Below are positions 25,148 through 34,415 of a stretch of DNA of 40,674 bases, piece by piece (within the stretch, counting starts at the first letter, position 1; each line of letters opens with the position of its first letter). A model generated the notes under the pieces. It did not search any database. It saw only the letters and a program-made list of their open reading frames with translations, and was not told the origin of the DNA. Made by a program: the position numbers and the translations under genes. Source of the DNA: Bacteroidaceae bacterium (GTDB taxonomy: Bacteria; Bacteroidota; Bacteroidia; Bacteroidales; Bacteroidaceae); the NCBI GenBank assembly GCA_017552435.1, contig JAFZPZ010000020.1:1-40674 (forward strand). The letters are read 5' to 3'.

Positions 25148-26734
25148 ATGACCGCAAAGCAAACAATCGAGGCTGGAAAAGCCATCTTGGGAATCGAATT
25201 CGGTTCTACACGCATCAAAGCCGTCCTCATCGACCAGGACAACAAACCTATTGCCCAAGGCAGTCACGAATGGGAGAACCAGCTCGTGGACGGCCTGTGG
25301 ACCTATAGCATCGAGGAAATCTGGTATGGCCTGCAGGCCTGCTATTCTCACCTTCGCAAGGATGTCCAACAGCAGTACGACTGCGAGATTGAGAACCTGG
25401 CCGCCATCGGCTTCTCTGCCATGATGCACGGCTATATGGCTTTCAACAAGAAGCAGGAGATCCTCGTGCCCTTCCGCACGTGGCGCAACACCAATACCGG
25501 CAAGGCCGCTGCTGAGCTCTCCAAGCTCTTCAACTACAACATCCCCCTGCGCTGGAGCATCAGCCACCTCTATGAGTGCATCCTGGAGGGTAACGAGCAC
25601 GTGAAGGACATCAAGTACCTCACCACCCTGGCAGGCTATGTTCACTGGCAGGTGACGGGCGAGTTCGTCCTGGGCGTAGGCGACGCTTCGGGCATGATTC
25701 CTGTTGACCCAGCTACGAAGACCTACGATGCCACGATGGTTGAGAAGTTCAATAAGCTCATCGCACCGAAGGGTTATTCCTGGAAGTTGCTCGATATCCT
25801 GCCCAAGAGCCTGAATGCCGGCGAGAGCGCTGGCTTCCTCACTCCCGAGGGTGCCAAGAAGCTCGATGTCTCTGGCCATTTGAAGCCCGGCTGTCCCGTT
25901 TGTCCTCCCGAGGGTGACGCTGGCACGGGTATGGTGGCTACCAACGCTGTGAAGCAACGCACGGGTAACGTCAGCGCCGGTACTTCTTCCTTCTCGATGA
26001 TCGTGCTGGAGAAGCCGCTGAGCAAACCCTACGAGATGATCGACATGGTGACTACGCCAGACGGCTCGCTTGTGGCTATGGTTCACTGTAACAACTGCAC
26101 CAGCGACATCAACGCCTGGGTGGGCCTGTTCAAGGAGTACCAGCAGCTGCTGGGCGTGCCTGTGGATATGGGCGAGATATACAATAAGCTCTTCAGCAAG
26201 GCCCTGGATGGCGACACCGACTGCGGCGGCCTGATGACCTACAACTACGTCAGCGGTGAACCTGTCACAGGTCTCAGCGACGGCCGTCCCCTCTTCGTCC
26301 GCTCGGCTGGTGACAAGTTCAACCTGGCCAACTTCATGCGTGCTCAGCTCTATGGTGCCATCGGCGTGCTGAAGATTGGTAACGATATCCTGTTCAAGGA
26401 CGAGATGATCCGCGTGGATCGCATCACGGGTCACGGTGGATACTTCAAGACACCTGGTGTCGGACAGCGCATGCTCGCTGCCGCCCTGAACTCGCCCATC
26501 TCGGTGATGGAGACTGCAGGCGAAGGTGGCGCATGGGGTATCGCCCTCCTGGCTGGTTACTTGATCAACAAGAACGGCAAGAACCTGGCCGACTATCTGG
26601 AAGAGGTTGTCTTCGCAGGCAACACGGGCACCAGCATCGCTCCCACAGCCGAGGACGTTGCCGGTTTCGAGAAATATATCGAGAACTACAAGAAGTGCCT
26701 TCCCATCGAGCAGAAAGCTACAGAGTGCAAGTAA
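25148..26734 (+). CDS. FGGY-family carbohydrate kinase (pentulokinase-like)
   Basis: A 528-residue two-domain sugar kinase. The N-terminal phosphate-binding motif ILGIEFGSTRIKAVLID is at about residues 13-29. The catalytic-base Asp is Asp257 in PEGDAGTGMVA. TGNVSAGTSS (about 272-281) and ETAGEGGAWGIALLAGY near the C-terminus form the ATP site. The protein resembles the Bacteroides enzymes annotated as xylulokinase or L-ribulokinase, and I cannot choose between these sugars. The next gene starts 30 nt on, and a GH31 glycosidase lies in the same direction, so use of a pentose released by that enzyme is possible. Confidence 0.85.
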   Translation: MTAKQTIEAGKAILGIEFGSTRIKAVLIDQDNKPIAQGSHEWENQLVDGLWTYSIEEIWYGLQACYSHLRKDVQQQYDCEIENLAAIGFSAMMHGYMAFNKKQEILVPFRTWRNTNTGKAAAELSKLFNYNIPLRWSISHLYECILEGNEHVKDIKYLTTLAGYVHWQVTGEFVLGVGDASGMIPVDPATKTYDATMVEKFNKLIAPKGYSWKLLDILPKSLNAGESAGFLTPEGAKKLDVSGHLKPGCPVCPPEGDAGTGMVATNAVKQRTGNVSAGTSSFSMIVLEKPLSKPYEMIDMVTTPDGSLVAMVHCNNCTSDINAWVGLFKEYQQLLGVPVDMGEIYNKLFSKALDGDTDCGGLMTYNYVSGEPVTGLSDGRPLFVRSAGDKFNLANFMRAQLYGAIGVLKIGNDILFKDEMIRVDRITGHGGYFKTPGVGQRMLAAALNSPISVMETAGEGGAWGIALLAGYLINKNGKNLADYLEEVVFAGNTGTSIAPTAEDVAGFEKYIENYKKCLPIEQKATECK

Positions 26735-26764
26735 GATATTAAGATATTAAAAGAAATAAAAAAA

Positions 26765-28603
26765 ATGAAAGGCATCTCCTATTATCTCCTCTTGTTAAGC
26801 CTGGTGTTTTCAGGTAGTTTGCAGAGCGTGGCACAAAACACCTCCGGAAAAGTGTATTTGGGCTATGCCAAGTATGATGACCAGATATGGGAGTATGACG
26901 GTTTGTCTCTCCAGTTCGATGCAAAGGTGGGCTGTGCCATACGGCTCACCAAAGACATGCTTGCACCCTACGCAGGCGGTACCATCACCGGCATGCGCGT
27001 GGGTTGGGACACCTCGACACGGACGGGCACCTACGAGGGCTTTGTGCGCGAAGACTTCAACAGCGAGAACCTGACGACAGGCAAAGCCACGGTGAAATAC
27101 AGCTATAGTGACACCAATCCCGGTTGGAACGAGATGAAACTGGCATCCTACGTGATTCCCGAGGACTTGGACCAGCTCGTAGTGGGCTTCACCACAAATC
27201 TGAAGAAGAATGTTTGCGCTATCCCCACGCTCTATCCCCACAACACGCCCAACAGCTGCTTCCTGTGGGTAGAGGGCGACAACGACGAGGACGGCAATCC
27301 ACGCTGGGTAGATATGAACGACAGGGGCATACTGCCCATCCTGCTCATCATCAGGGACACCAAGGGTACGTTCAACTATGTGCCCGTCATCAACCTGCTC
27401 ACCGACAACGGCATTCAGAAAACGGACGAAGCAAGCGACGTAATCATGCGCATCAAGAACATGGGCTCGCAGAAGATCAATAACATTGAGCTTACTTCGC
27501 GCCAGGGCGAACAGACATGGAGCAAAACCATCTCATGTAGCGTGGCAGTGGGACAGACCAGCAAGGTATTCCTGGCTCCTCTCTATTGCTTCCATTCGGG
27601 CGACGTGGAGCTGAGTATTACCAAGGTAAATAATAAGGAACTGGCCAATCCCGAAACGCGCACGCTGAACATCATCGGCGTTCCCAGCGACGTGGCCAGC
27701 CAGTACACCCGCCGTCCGCTGGTGGAATACTACGAGTCGGAGAATAACTATCGCTCTGCACGTTACTTTGACGAGTATGTCCAGACCCCTGTGTCGCGGA
27801 TGGGGGACGCTGTCACATTCGTTTGCCAGCACCTCGACGACCAGTTCATGACGGGCGAAGACGACGCCACCACTCTTGCCGTACAGCTGTGTAGCGGCGA
27901 CTCGTCCAAGGTAAGCATTCCCGCCATGAGCGTGGACCGCGCTATGGCTACGGAGAATATCAGCTACCAGATGAACACCTCGCAGACCCCGATGTTCGAT
28001 GTGCTGATTAATCCCAACGATGCCCAGAGTGTGTTCGGCTCGGCAGCCAACCGACCCACGTTCGTCAGCTTGTCCGTTGAGGGATTACTGGCTTCAGACA
28101 AAGAGACCCTGACGGTGGGAGTGGGTGGCGATGTGGCTCCTGGCATCATGCCCGAAGGCGAAAAACTGCGGCTGACCGTCTATCTGATGGAACGCGACGT
28201 GGAGAGCGACAGTCAGCTCTTCTGGAACGAGGATGAAAAAGCGGAATATGCCGGCATGTTCACTCACCCAAATGTCATCCGCGAAATAATGACGCCAGTC
28301 GAGGGTATCGCCATCGAAGCAGATGGCACTATCAAAGAAACCGTAGAGACCACGCTGGACCCCACTTGGAATCTGGAGAACCTGTATCTGGTTGCTCTGG
28401 TTCACCGAGACGGCAAGCTGGGCGGCAAGCGGATGCACGTCTTCAATACCGCCGAGGGCACCATTACAGAGGCGACAGGGATCGTTTCTCCCCTCGGGGA
28501 GACAGAAGAGGGGGCCATCTATGACCTCAGCGGGCGCAAGGTCAATGGTCAATTACTAAAGGGCGTATATATTCTGGCCGGAAAGAAATTCGTACAGAAA
28601 TGA
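26765..28603 (+). CDS. Secreted Omp28-like paralogue lacking the CxxC
   Basis: A 612-residue exported protein with signal peptide (YYLLLLSLVFSGSL, cleavage near VAQ). It aligns throughout with the next gene. Shared landmarks are GWN followed by an acidic stretch near residue 120, RRPLVEYYESENNYRS at about 316-331 against RTPLIEEFTSQRCVNC, IPAMSVDRAM against NPAIMYNRAI, and LYLVALVHRDG against LVAFVHKVN. The thioredoxin-like CxxC of the partner is replaced by NNYRS, so any redox function is lost. The C-terminal motif YDLSGRKV with KGVYILAGKKF recalls the tail of type IX sorting domains. It overlaps the next gene by 4 nt. Function unknown; surface binding is a guess. Confidence 0.8.
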   Translation: MKGISYYLLLLSLVFSGSLQSVAQNTSGKVYLGYAKYDDQIWEYDGLSLQFDAKVGCAIRLTKDMLAPYAGGTITGMRVGWDTSTRTGTYEGFVREDFNSENLTTGKATVKYSYSDTNPGWNEMKLASYVIPEDLDQLVVGFTTNLKKNVCAIPTLYPHNTPNSCFLWVEGDNDEDGNPRWVDMNDRGILPILLIIRDTKGTFNYVPVINLLTDNGIQKTDEASDVIMRIKNMGSQKINNIELTSRQGEQTWSKTISCSVAVGQTSKVFLAPLYCFHSGDVELSITKVNNKELANPETRTLNIIGVPSDVASQYTRRPLVEYYESENNYRSARYFDEYVQTPVSRMGDAVTFVCQHLDDQFMTGEDDATTLAVQLCSGDSSKVSIPAMSVDRAMATENISYQMNTSQTPMFDVLINPNDAQSVFGSAANRPTFVSLSVEGLLASDKETLTVGVGGDVAPGIMPEGEKLRLTVYLMERDVESDSQLFWNEDEKAEYAGMFTHPNVIREIMTPVEGIAIEADGTIKETVETTLDPTWNLENLYLVALVHRDGKLGGKRMHVFNTAEGTITEATGIVSPLGETEEGAIYDLSGRKVNGQLLKGVYILAGKKFVQK

Positions 28604-30426
28604 AACGAATAATACTCACTCTCCTTCTCGGCGTAGCCCAATTGTCAATTGTCAATTATCAATTATCAATTGGAGGTTATGCTTTGGCACAACAGCCCTA
28701 CGGCTATGCGCCGGGAAGTGTGACCAGTGAGGAAATATCGGGGTTGGGAGGCGGTATCAACGAATTCGTTCAGTGCATGACTTGTTTCGACCCTTCCGGC
28801 GACCCAGCCCTTGCCCGCATGAAGGGCAAGAAGGTATTGGGCGTGCGCTGCTACCTGCGTGCCGCCTACAGTCAGGCTCGACAGAAACGGTCTGCCATCC
28901 TGGCCAGCCAGGGTTCTGTCGCTGGTCTCATTCGCACCCAGTATGTTAACTTCGAAGAGGGTTGGAACGATGTGCTGTTCGACGAACCCGTCATCATCGA
29001 CGAGCAGCCTCTGTTTCTCGGTTTCCAAGTCTATGAAACCATAGGCACCCCATACCCCATCGTGGCTTATCAGGCAGCCACTGTGGCACAGTCATGCTAT
29101 GTGAATCTGGCCAAAAAGACGTGGGAGGAATACACGGATCGTGGCACGCCCCTGATTCTGGCCCTGGTGGAGGACGGTGCTGCTGCCTGCTTCGAACGCA
29201 CAGCATACGCCCAGAACACGACGCATCCGCAGACGGTAGCTCCGGATCGCGATTTCGAGGGCGGCCTCTATGTGCATAATTTTACGAACGAGTCCATCCA
29301 GAGTGTGGAGATAGCCATGCAGGGCGAGGGAGCCGAATTCCCCACCATGCGCACCATCAACCTGCCTGCACCGTTGCCCGCATACGGCAGTACAATCATC
29401 AGCACACAGCTGCGTGCAGGAACTACGGAGAGCACCACCGCCACGTGGACTGCCACCGTTACCAAAGTGAACGGGCAGGAGGCACAGCCGGGACGTCCAG
29501 GTACCACCAGGCTTTATGTCACTTACGACAACTTCATCCGCACGCCCCTCATTGAGGAATTCACCAGCCAGCGCTGCGTCAATTGCCCCCAGATGGCCTA
29601 TTTCCTGGAGAAGGCTTTGCAAGAATACGAGGGCGACTATGTCTATGTAGCTCACCACTCGGGTTTTGTGGAGGATGTGTTCACCACTCAGCCAGACCGC
29701 GAGATTCTATATGTCTTTGGCGGATACCAAAACGAATACAACCCCGCCATCATGTACAACCGTGCCATCCTGGAGGGCGAGAACCAAATTATTCAGGGCA
29801 TTCGCGACATGTCACCGGAGCCTTATAAAGAGGCGTTGGCTCTGGCTGCCGATATGGCAGCTATGGCAGAGGTGAACATAGAATGTGATGGAAACGATGT
29901 GACGGTTAGCGGACGCGTCGCCCGCGACTTGGTGGGGAAGCCGATATATTTGTCGTGTTACCTGGTGGAAGACGGAATCACCACGGACAAGTATCCCCAG
30001 ATGGGTATGGACGATGCAGATGCTCCCAGTGACTTGAAGGATGTGTTCCGCCACAACGGCGTCATCCTGCACTACTTCACGACGGAGGCCATTGGCGACC
30101 TGCTCAGCACGGAGGCGAACGGTTCGTATAGTGTCACCTATCCCATGGTTGAGGCGACCGGATTCGGTGGAACAGCCCGCCGTCTGGTAGCATTCGTGCA
30201 TAAGGTGAACAGGGACGACCCCTATGACACTTATGTCCTGAATGCCGCAGAAATGCACCTCGATGACGAGGATGGCATTCCATCAATTGACAATGGACAA
30301 TTGACAATTGACAATGAGGGGGCTGCCATCTTTGACCTCAGCGGTCGCTGCGTAAGTAATGCACATTTACCGAAGGGTATTTATATCGTCGGCGGGAACA
30401 AAAAAGTCATAATTCGTAATAATTAG
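28600..30426 (+). CDS. Secreted Omp28-related protein with thioredoxin-like CxxC
   Basis: A 608-residue exported protein. The signal peptide is interrupted by a heptad repeat tract that encodes QLSIVNYQLSI between LLLGVA and GGYALAQQ. The central Omp28-type region is thioredoxin-like (TPLIEEFTSQRCVNCPQMAYF) with Cys326 and Cys329, followed by VYVAHHSGFVEDVF. A second repeat tract (PSIDNGQLTIDNEG) sits just before the C-terminal motif FDLSGRCV with KGIYIVGGNKK. The start overlaps the stop of the paralogous gene upstream (ATGA). Omp28 is known as a surface protein of Porphyromonas gingivalis; the biochemical role here is not known. Confidence 0.82.
   Translation: MKRIILTLLLGVAQLSIVNYQLSIGGYALAQQPYGYAPGSVTSEEISGLGGGINEFVQCMTCFDPSGDPALARMKGKKVLGVRCYLRAAYSQARQKRSAILASQGSVAGLIRTQYVNFEEGWNDVLFDEPVIIDEQPLFLGFQVYETIGTPYPIVAYQAATVAQSCYVNLAKKTWEEYTDRGTPLILALVEDGAAACFERTAYAQNTTHPQTVAPDRDFEGGLYVHNFTNESIQSVEIAMQGEGAEFPTMRTINLPAPLPAYGSTIISTQLRAGTTESTTATWTATVTKVNGQEAQPGRPGTTRLYVTYDNFIRTPLIEEFTSQRCVNCPQMAYFLEKALQEYEGDYVYVAHHSGFVEDVFTTQPDREILYVFGGYQNEYNPAIMYNRAILEGENQIIQGIRDMSPEPYKEALALAADMAAMAEVNIECDGNDVTVSGRVARDLVGKPIYLSCYLVEDGITTDKYPQMGMDDADAPSDLKDVFRHNGVILHYFTTEAIGDLLSTEANGSYSVTYPMVEATGFGGTARRLVAFVHKVNRDDPYDTYVLNAAEMHLDDEDGIPSIDNGQLTIDNEGAAIFDLSGRCVSNAHLPKGIYIVGGNKKVIIRNN
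28638..28672. repeat. Heptad-period tract inside a signal peptide
   Basis: CCAATTG, TCAATTG, TCAATTA, TCAATTA, TCAATTG: five units in frame with the Omp28-related gene. Confidence 0.9.
30284..30318. repeat. Heptad-period tract near the 3' end of the Omp28-related gene
   Basis: CAATTGA, CAATGGA, CAATTGA, CAATTGA, CAATGAG: five units encoding a linker (SIDNGQLTIDNE) before the C-terminal motif. Confidence 0.9.
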
Positions 30427-30429
30427 AAT

Positions 30430-32805
30430 ATGAAGAGAATTACAAGAAGTGCGACCATAGCTGCCCTGTTTCTGGGGGCTTTGTCTACCCTGTTGGCTCA
30501 GGACGTGAAGATAGAGTTCATCACGCCAAGTATTGTACATGTTGTTAAAGGCGAACCTACCAAGAGCCTTGTAATAACAGCAAAAGCCAATGGTCAATTT
30601 TCAATGGTCAATGGTCAATGGAAGAGCCAGGAGCTGACGGTGAAACAGGATGCCCAGGGCAATCTGACGTTCCTCACATCCAAAGGCAAAGTGCTGCTGT
30701 GTGAGAAAGGCTGGAGCCTGATTAGGAAGACGGCGGATGAGTGGCAGGTGAACCAAACGTTTAAGCTCGACCCAGACGAGGCCATATACGGTCTGGGAAC
30801 CATCCAGAACGGCAAGATGAACCGCCGAGGCGAACACAAGCGCATGGAACAGTCGAACCTCGAGGACTTCCAGAACGTGCTGCAGAGCATCAAGGGCTGG
30901 GGCATCTATTGGGAGAACTACTCGCCCACGCAGTTCGACGACGGGCCGCAAGGTATGTCGTTTACCTCCGAGGCCGGCAAGGGCATCGACTACTACTTCA
31001 TGTATGGCGGCTCGGCCGATGGCGTGATAGCACAGATGCGTTACCTCAGCGGCGACGTCCCCATGTTCCCCCTGTGGACCTACGGCTATTGGCAGTCGAA
31101 GGAACGCTATAAGACCGCCCGCGAGACGGAGGGCATTGTCGATAAATACCGCGAACTGCAGGTGCCCCTCGACGGCATCATCCAGGACTGGCAGTACTGG
31201 GGCTCGAACTACCTGTGGAACGCGATGGACTTCCTGGCCGAGGAGTTCTCCAACGGCAAGCAGATGATTGAGAATGTCCACCGCAAGCACGCCCACTTCA
31301 TGATATCTATCTGGGCCAGCTTCGGACCGATGACAAAGCAGTTCCGAGAACTGGACGAAAAGGGGCTGCTCCTGCCCATCGAGACCTGGCCGCAAAGTGG
31401 CATCTCGCACATCTGGCCGCCTCGGATGGACTACCCCTCCGGCGTAAAGGTCTATGATGCCTTCCATCCCGAGGCCCGCGCCATCTACTGGAAGTACCTG
31501 AAGACCCTCTATGACTACGGTACCGATGCCTGGTGGATGGACTCCACCGATCCCGACTTCTTCAATCCAAAGGAGAGCGACTACAACCACAAGGTATATG
31601 GCGGTACGTGGCGCTCGCAAAGAAATGCCTTCCCGCTGGAGACAGTTCGCGGCATCTATCAGGCCCAGCGCAATTATCAATTGTCAATTGTCAATTCTCA
31701 ATTGGAAAAGCGCGTCTTCATCATGACCCGCTCCAGCTACGCCGGACAGCAGCACTACGGCTCGAATATGTGGAGCGGCGACGTGAACTCGTCGTGGGAC
31801 ATGCTCCGCAAACAGATACCGGCCGGCCTCAGCTTCTCGCTGACGGGCAATCCCAACTTCAACACCGACATCGGTGGCTTCTTCTGCGGCGCGTACAACA
31901 CCCGTGGCCCCGGTTCGGCTCCCAAGAATCCGCAGTTCCAGGAGCTCTATGTGCGCTGGATGCAGTACGGCCTGTTCTGCCCCGTGTTCCGCAGCCACGG
32001 AGCCGATGCACCCCGCGAGATATGGCAGTTCGGTCAGAAGGGCGAACCCGTCTATGATGCCATCGAGAAACAGATATGTCTGCGCTACCGCCTCCTACCT
32101 TATATATATAGTACCGCTTGGCAGGTGACCAGCAACAATGACAGTTATATGCGTCCGCTGTTCAGCGACTTCGCCAGCGACAAGAATGTATGGGACATGA
32201 CCGACGAGTTCCTCTTCGGGCGCAGCATCCTGGCCTGTCCCATCGTTGATCCCCAATACACCGAGGAGAAGATCATCCGCACCGACGCTATGACGGGCTG
32301 GAACCGGAATGAATTGACAATTGACAATGGACAATTGACAGTTAATTGGTCTGAGACCAAGACTGCCGTGAAGTACCTGCCCAAGGGTGCGAAGTGGTAT
32401 GACTTCTGGACCAACAAGCAATACAAGGGCGGTCAGAATGTAACTATTGAAACGACCCTCGACCGCGTGCCGATGTTCGTTCGTGCCGGCAGCATCCTGC
32501 CCCTCGGCCCCGAGATGCAGTATGTCGGCGAGAAGAAGTGGGACAACCTCGAGCTGCGCGTCTATCCCGGTGCCGACGGCACCTTCACCCTCTATGAGGA
32601 CGAGGGTGACAACTACAACTACGAGAAGGGTCAGTATGCCACCATTGTCTTCCAGTGGAACGATAGCAAGAAGACGCTCACCATCGGAGCGCGTCAAGGC
32701 AGTTATCCAGGCATGCTGCAGCAGCGCCTGTTCACTATCGTCCTGCCCACAGGCCAATCCAAACAGATTGACTACGACGGTACCGAGCAGAAAGTAATGT
32801 TATAA
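30430..32805 (+). CDS. GH31 glycoside hydrolase (alpha-xylosidase/alpha-glucosidase type)
   Basis: A 791-residue exported glycosidase. A signal peptide (about residues 1-23) is followed by an N-terminal beta domain to about 205 and the catalytic (beta/alpha)8 barrel from about 215. The nucleophile is Asp371 in DAWWMDSTDPDF and the acid/base Asp451 in WSGDVNSSWD; RSHGADAPREIW is also conserved. PLWTYGYWQSKERY is typical of alpha-xylosidase-like members, though glucosidase activity is possible. C-terminal beta domains follow. Three heptad repeat tracts are read in frame, giving GQFSMVNGQW (about 55-64), YQLSIVNSQLE (416-426) and ELTIDNGQLTVN (628-639). The second lies between the two catalytic residues. 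It starts 3 nt after the Omp28-related gene. Confidence 0.93.
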   Translation: MKRITRSATIAALFLGALSTLLAQDVKIEFITPSIVHVVKGEPTKSLVITAKANGQFSMVNGQWKSQELTVKQDAQGNLTFLTSKGKVLLCEKGWSLIRKTADEWQVNQTFKLDPDEAIYGLGTIQNGKMNRRGEHKRMEQSNLEDFQNVLQSIKGWGIYWENYSPTQFDDGPQGMSFTSEAGKGIDYYFMYGGSADGVIAQMRYLSGDVPMFPLWTYGYWQSKERYKTARETEGIVDKYRELQVPLDGIIQDWQYWGSNYLWNAMDFLAEEFSNGKQMIENVHRKHAHFMISIWASFGPMTKQFRELDEKGLLLPIETWPQSGISHIWPPRMDYPSGVKVYDAFHPEARAIYWKYLKTLYDYGTDAWWMDSTDPDFFNPKESDYNHKVYGGTWRSQRNAFPLETVRGIYQAQRNYQLSIVNSQLEKRVFIMTRSSYAGQQHYGSNMWSGDVNSSWDMLRKQIPAGLSFSLTGNPNFNTDIGGFFCGAYNTRGPGSAPKNPQFQELYVRWMQYGLFCPVFRSHGADAPREIWQFGQKGEPVYDAIEKQICLRYRLLPYIYSTAWQVTSNNDSYMRPLFSDFASDKNVWDMTDEFLFGRSILACPIVDPQYTEEKIIRTDAMTGWNRNELTIDNGQLTVNWSETKTAVKYLPKGAKWYDFWTNKQYKGGQNVTIETTLDRVPMFVRAGSILPLGPEMQYVGEKKWDNLELRVYPGADGTFTLYEDEGDNYNYEKGQYATIVFQWNDSKKTLTIGARQGSYPGMLQQRLFTIVLPTGQSKQIDYDGTEQKVML
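30588..30622. repeat. Heptad-period tract 1 in the GH31 gene
   Basis: CAATGGT, CAATTTT, CAATGGT, CAATGGT, CAATGGA: five units, in frame, in the N-terminal beta domain. Confidence 0.9.
31671..31705. repeat. Heptad-period tract 2 in the GH31 gene
   Basis: CAATTAT, CAATTGT, CAATTGT, CAATTCT, CAATTGG: five units, in frame, inside the catalytic barrel just before the strand RVFIMTRSSYAG. Confidence 0.9.
32311..32345. repeat. Heptad-period tract 3 in the GH31 gene
   Basis: GAATTGA, CAATTGA, CAATGGA, CAATTGA, CAGTTAA: five units, in frame, in the C-terminal beta domain. Confidence 0.88.
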
Positions 32806-32864
32806 AAACGTTAATTAACCAGGTTACGGAATTAAGGAGTACAGAGAATTGACAGTAGATAGAA

Positions 32865-34376
32865 ATGAAAAAGATACTGCTGATACTTATCGCATGTCAC
32901 TTGTCGCTCATCGCTTCCGCCCAGGAGGAGGCGCTGACGATACGCTACGGTGACTGCACACCGGTTGATGAAGCGGCTACCACGACCCGTGGGACAGCCC
33001 GCCGGCTGCCGCCCATCAAAAAAGACTGGGATGGCGAAAGGGTTTACAAACAGATGGTGATTCTGCTGGAATTCAGGGACTCTACCTTCACGACTGAGAA
33101 CCCACACGACTACTATGACGCCTTGCTCAACCAACCAGGCTTCAGCCAGCTAAACAGTAAGGGCTGTCTGGCCGACTACTTCCGCGACCAGTCGGGCGGC
33201 TTGTTCAACCTGAAGTTCGATGTGTACGGACCCGTGAAGGTCAGCCAAAAGGCTAAGCCTTACGCAAAGCCTACGGCAAGCACAAGGAATTTCGGCCGCG
33301 ATGCCTTGGCTGAAGCCACGAAAGCCGTGTTGGCACAAAACCCCGACGTTGACTACTCACAGTACGATTGGGACGGTGACGGTAGCATCGAACAGGTCAT
33401 CTATATCTATGCCAGTCTGCCAGGCAATTCCGGTGAACCGGGCTATGGTTTCATCTGGCCCAACACCAACACCCTCACAAGTATCATCACGACGCCCGAC
33501 GGCAAGATGATCAGCAACTACTCATGCAGCGGTGAGCACTGGCCCACCAAAAACAAGACCCTCTGCGGATTCGGCACTATCGCACATGAGTTCAGTCACT
33601 GTCTGGGACTTCCCGACATCTACATGACAGATGGTACAACAGACAATATTGTCGTGGACACCTGGGATCTGATGGACGGCGGAAATGTCATCAACTATGG
33701 TTTCTGTCCGCCCCACTATACCGCCCTGGAGAAGATGCTCCTGGGATGGCTGCAGCCTCAAGAGCTCACAGAGGCCATGACGGAAGACGGGCTGAAATAC
33801 GGCACGGTCTATCAGATTAAAAACACGGACGAGGACTACTACCTGCTGGAGAACCGCCAACAGAAGGGCTGGGACGAGGGGGTTCCTGGAGAGGGCCTTG
33901 TCATCTATCATGTGAGATACAATGAATTGTTGTGGATGAACAATGCGGTGAACCAGAACGCCTTCAAGCGCTTCGACATCATTCATGCAGACGGTCTGGA
34001 CTACTATGACTGGCAGAAGAAGATAGCTGATGAGAAGCTTGGTGTTTACTCGCCAAACAGGAAAGGCAGCGCTATGAATTTCAACGCGCTGAGCACCTCT
34101 CCCTTCCCCTATCTACCCAAAGAAGGCGATGCCGTTGCCTCATTTGAAGCGGTGGAGGGCAAGGCCGTGACTAACATACAACGGAAGGGCAACGGCGAAG
34201 TGACCTTCGATTTTATGGGTGGTGCGACAGCCGTCAGAGAGGTGAGAAACCACATAACGGCGCAAGCGCAGACCGTCTATGACATCATGGGACGCAAGGT
34301 AACGACACAGCGTCGTGGACAGCTCTATATCGTACGTGGCAGCGACGGCAGCCTGCGCAAATCTTTGGCAAAATAA
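32865..34376 (+). CDS. Secreted M6-family zinc metalloprotease
   Basis: A 503-residue exported protease of the immune-inhibitor-A-like M6 family. The zinc site is HEFSHCLGLPD (His241, Glu242, His245 and downstream Asp251). VDTWDLMDGGN, after the zinc site, holds the Met-turn of metzincin-like enzymes. DWDGDGSIEQVIYIYA at about 168-183 looks like a calcium-binding loop. The signal peptide (LLILIACHLSLIASAQ) is partly encoded by a heptad repeat. The C-terminus has the motif YDIMGRKV with QLYIVRGSDG, related to the sorting-like tails of its neighbours. It lies 59 nt after the GH31 gene and is the last gene of this block. The substrate is unknown. Confidence 0.88.
   Translation: MKKILLILIACHLSLIASAQEEALTIRYGDCTPVDEAATTTRGTARRLPPIKKDWDGERVYKQMVILLEFRDSTFTTENPHDYYDALLNQPGFSQLNSKGCLADYFRDQSGGLFNLKFDVYGPVKVSQKAKPYAKPTASTRNFGRDALAEATKAVLAQNPDVDYSQYDWDGDGSIEQVIYIYASLPGNSGEPGYGFIWPNTNTLTSIITTPDGKMISNYSCSGEHWPTKNKTLCGFGTIAHEFSHCLGLPDIYMTDGTTDNIVVDTWDLMDGGNVINYGFCPPHYTALEKMLLGWLQPQELTEAMTEDGLKYGTVYQIKNTDEDYYLLENRQQKGWDEGVPGEGLVIYHVRYNELLWMNNAVNQNAFKRFDIIHADGLDYYDWQKKIADEKLGVYSPNRKGSAMNFNALSTSPFPYLPKEGDAVASFEAVEGKAVTNIQRKGNGEVTFDFMGGATAVREVRNHITAQAQTVYDIMGRKVTTQRRGQLYIVRGSDGSLRKSLAK
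32889..32916. repeat. Heptad-period tract inside the protease signal peptide
   Basis: ATCGCAT, GTCACTT, GTCGCTC, ATCGCTT: four degenerate units encoding the hydrophobic core of the signal peptide. Confidence 0.55.
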
Positions 34377-34378
34377 AT

Positions 34379-34404
34379 GCACACGGGGAAATCCCCGCAT
34401 GTGC
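34379..34404. terminator. Hairpin between convergent genes
   Basis: CGGGGA/TCCCCG with a 2-nt loop is extended by GCACA/TGTGC with a small bulge. It lies between the ends of the protease and PqqD-like genes and may end transcription from both sides; no long T tract is present. Confidence 0.55.
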
Positions 34405-34415
34405 TAGCTATTCCC

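Noticed and set aside
25100-26434. 444-codon open frame on the minus strand
   Set aside because: It is antisense to the FGGY kinase, whose motifs are intact. High GC in the kinase third positions leaves the opposite strand open.
26735-26758. Another heptad tract in the gap after the sugar kinase
   Set aside because: AAGATATT repeats with a period of eight, not seven, and only twice.
30284-32345. CRISPR arrays
   Set aside because: The repeats are 7 nt long, contiguous and without spacers, and they lie inside genes.
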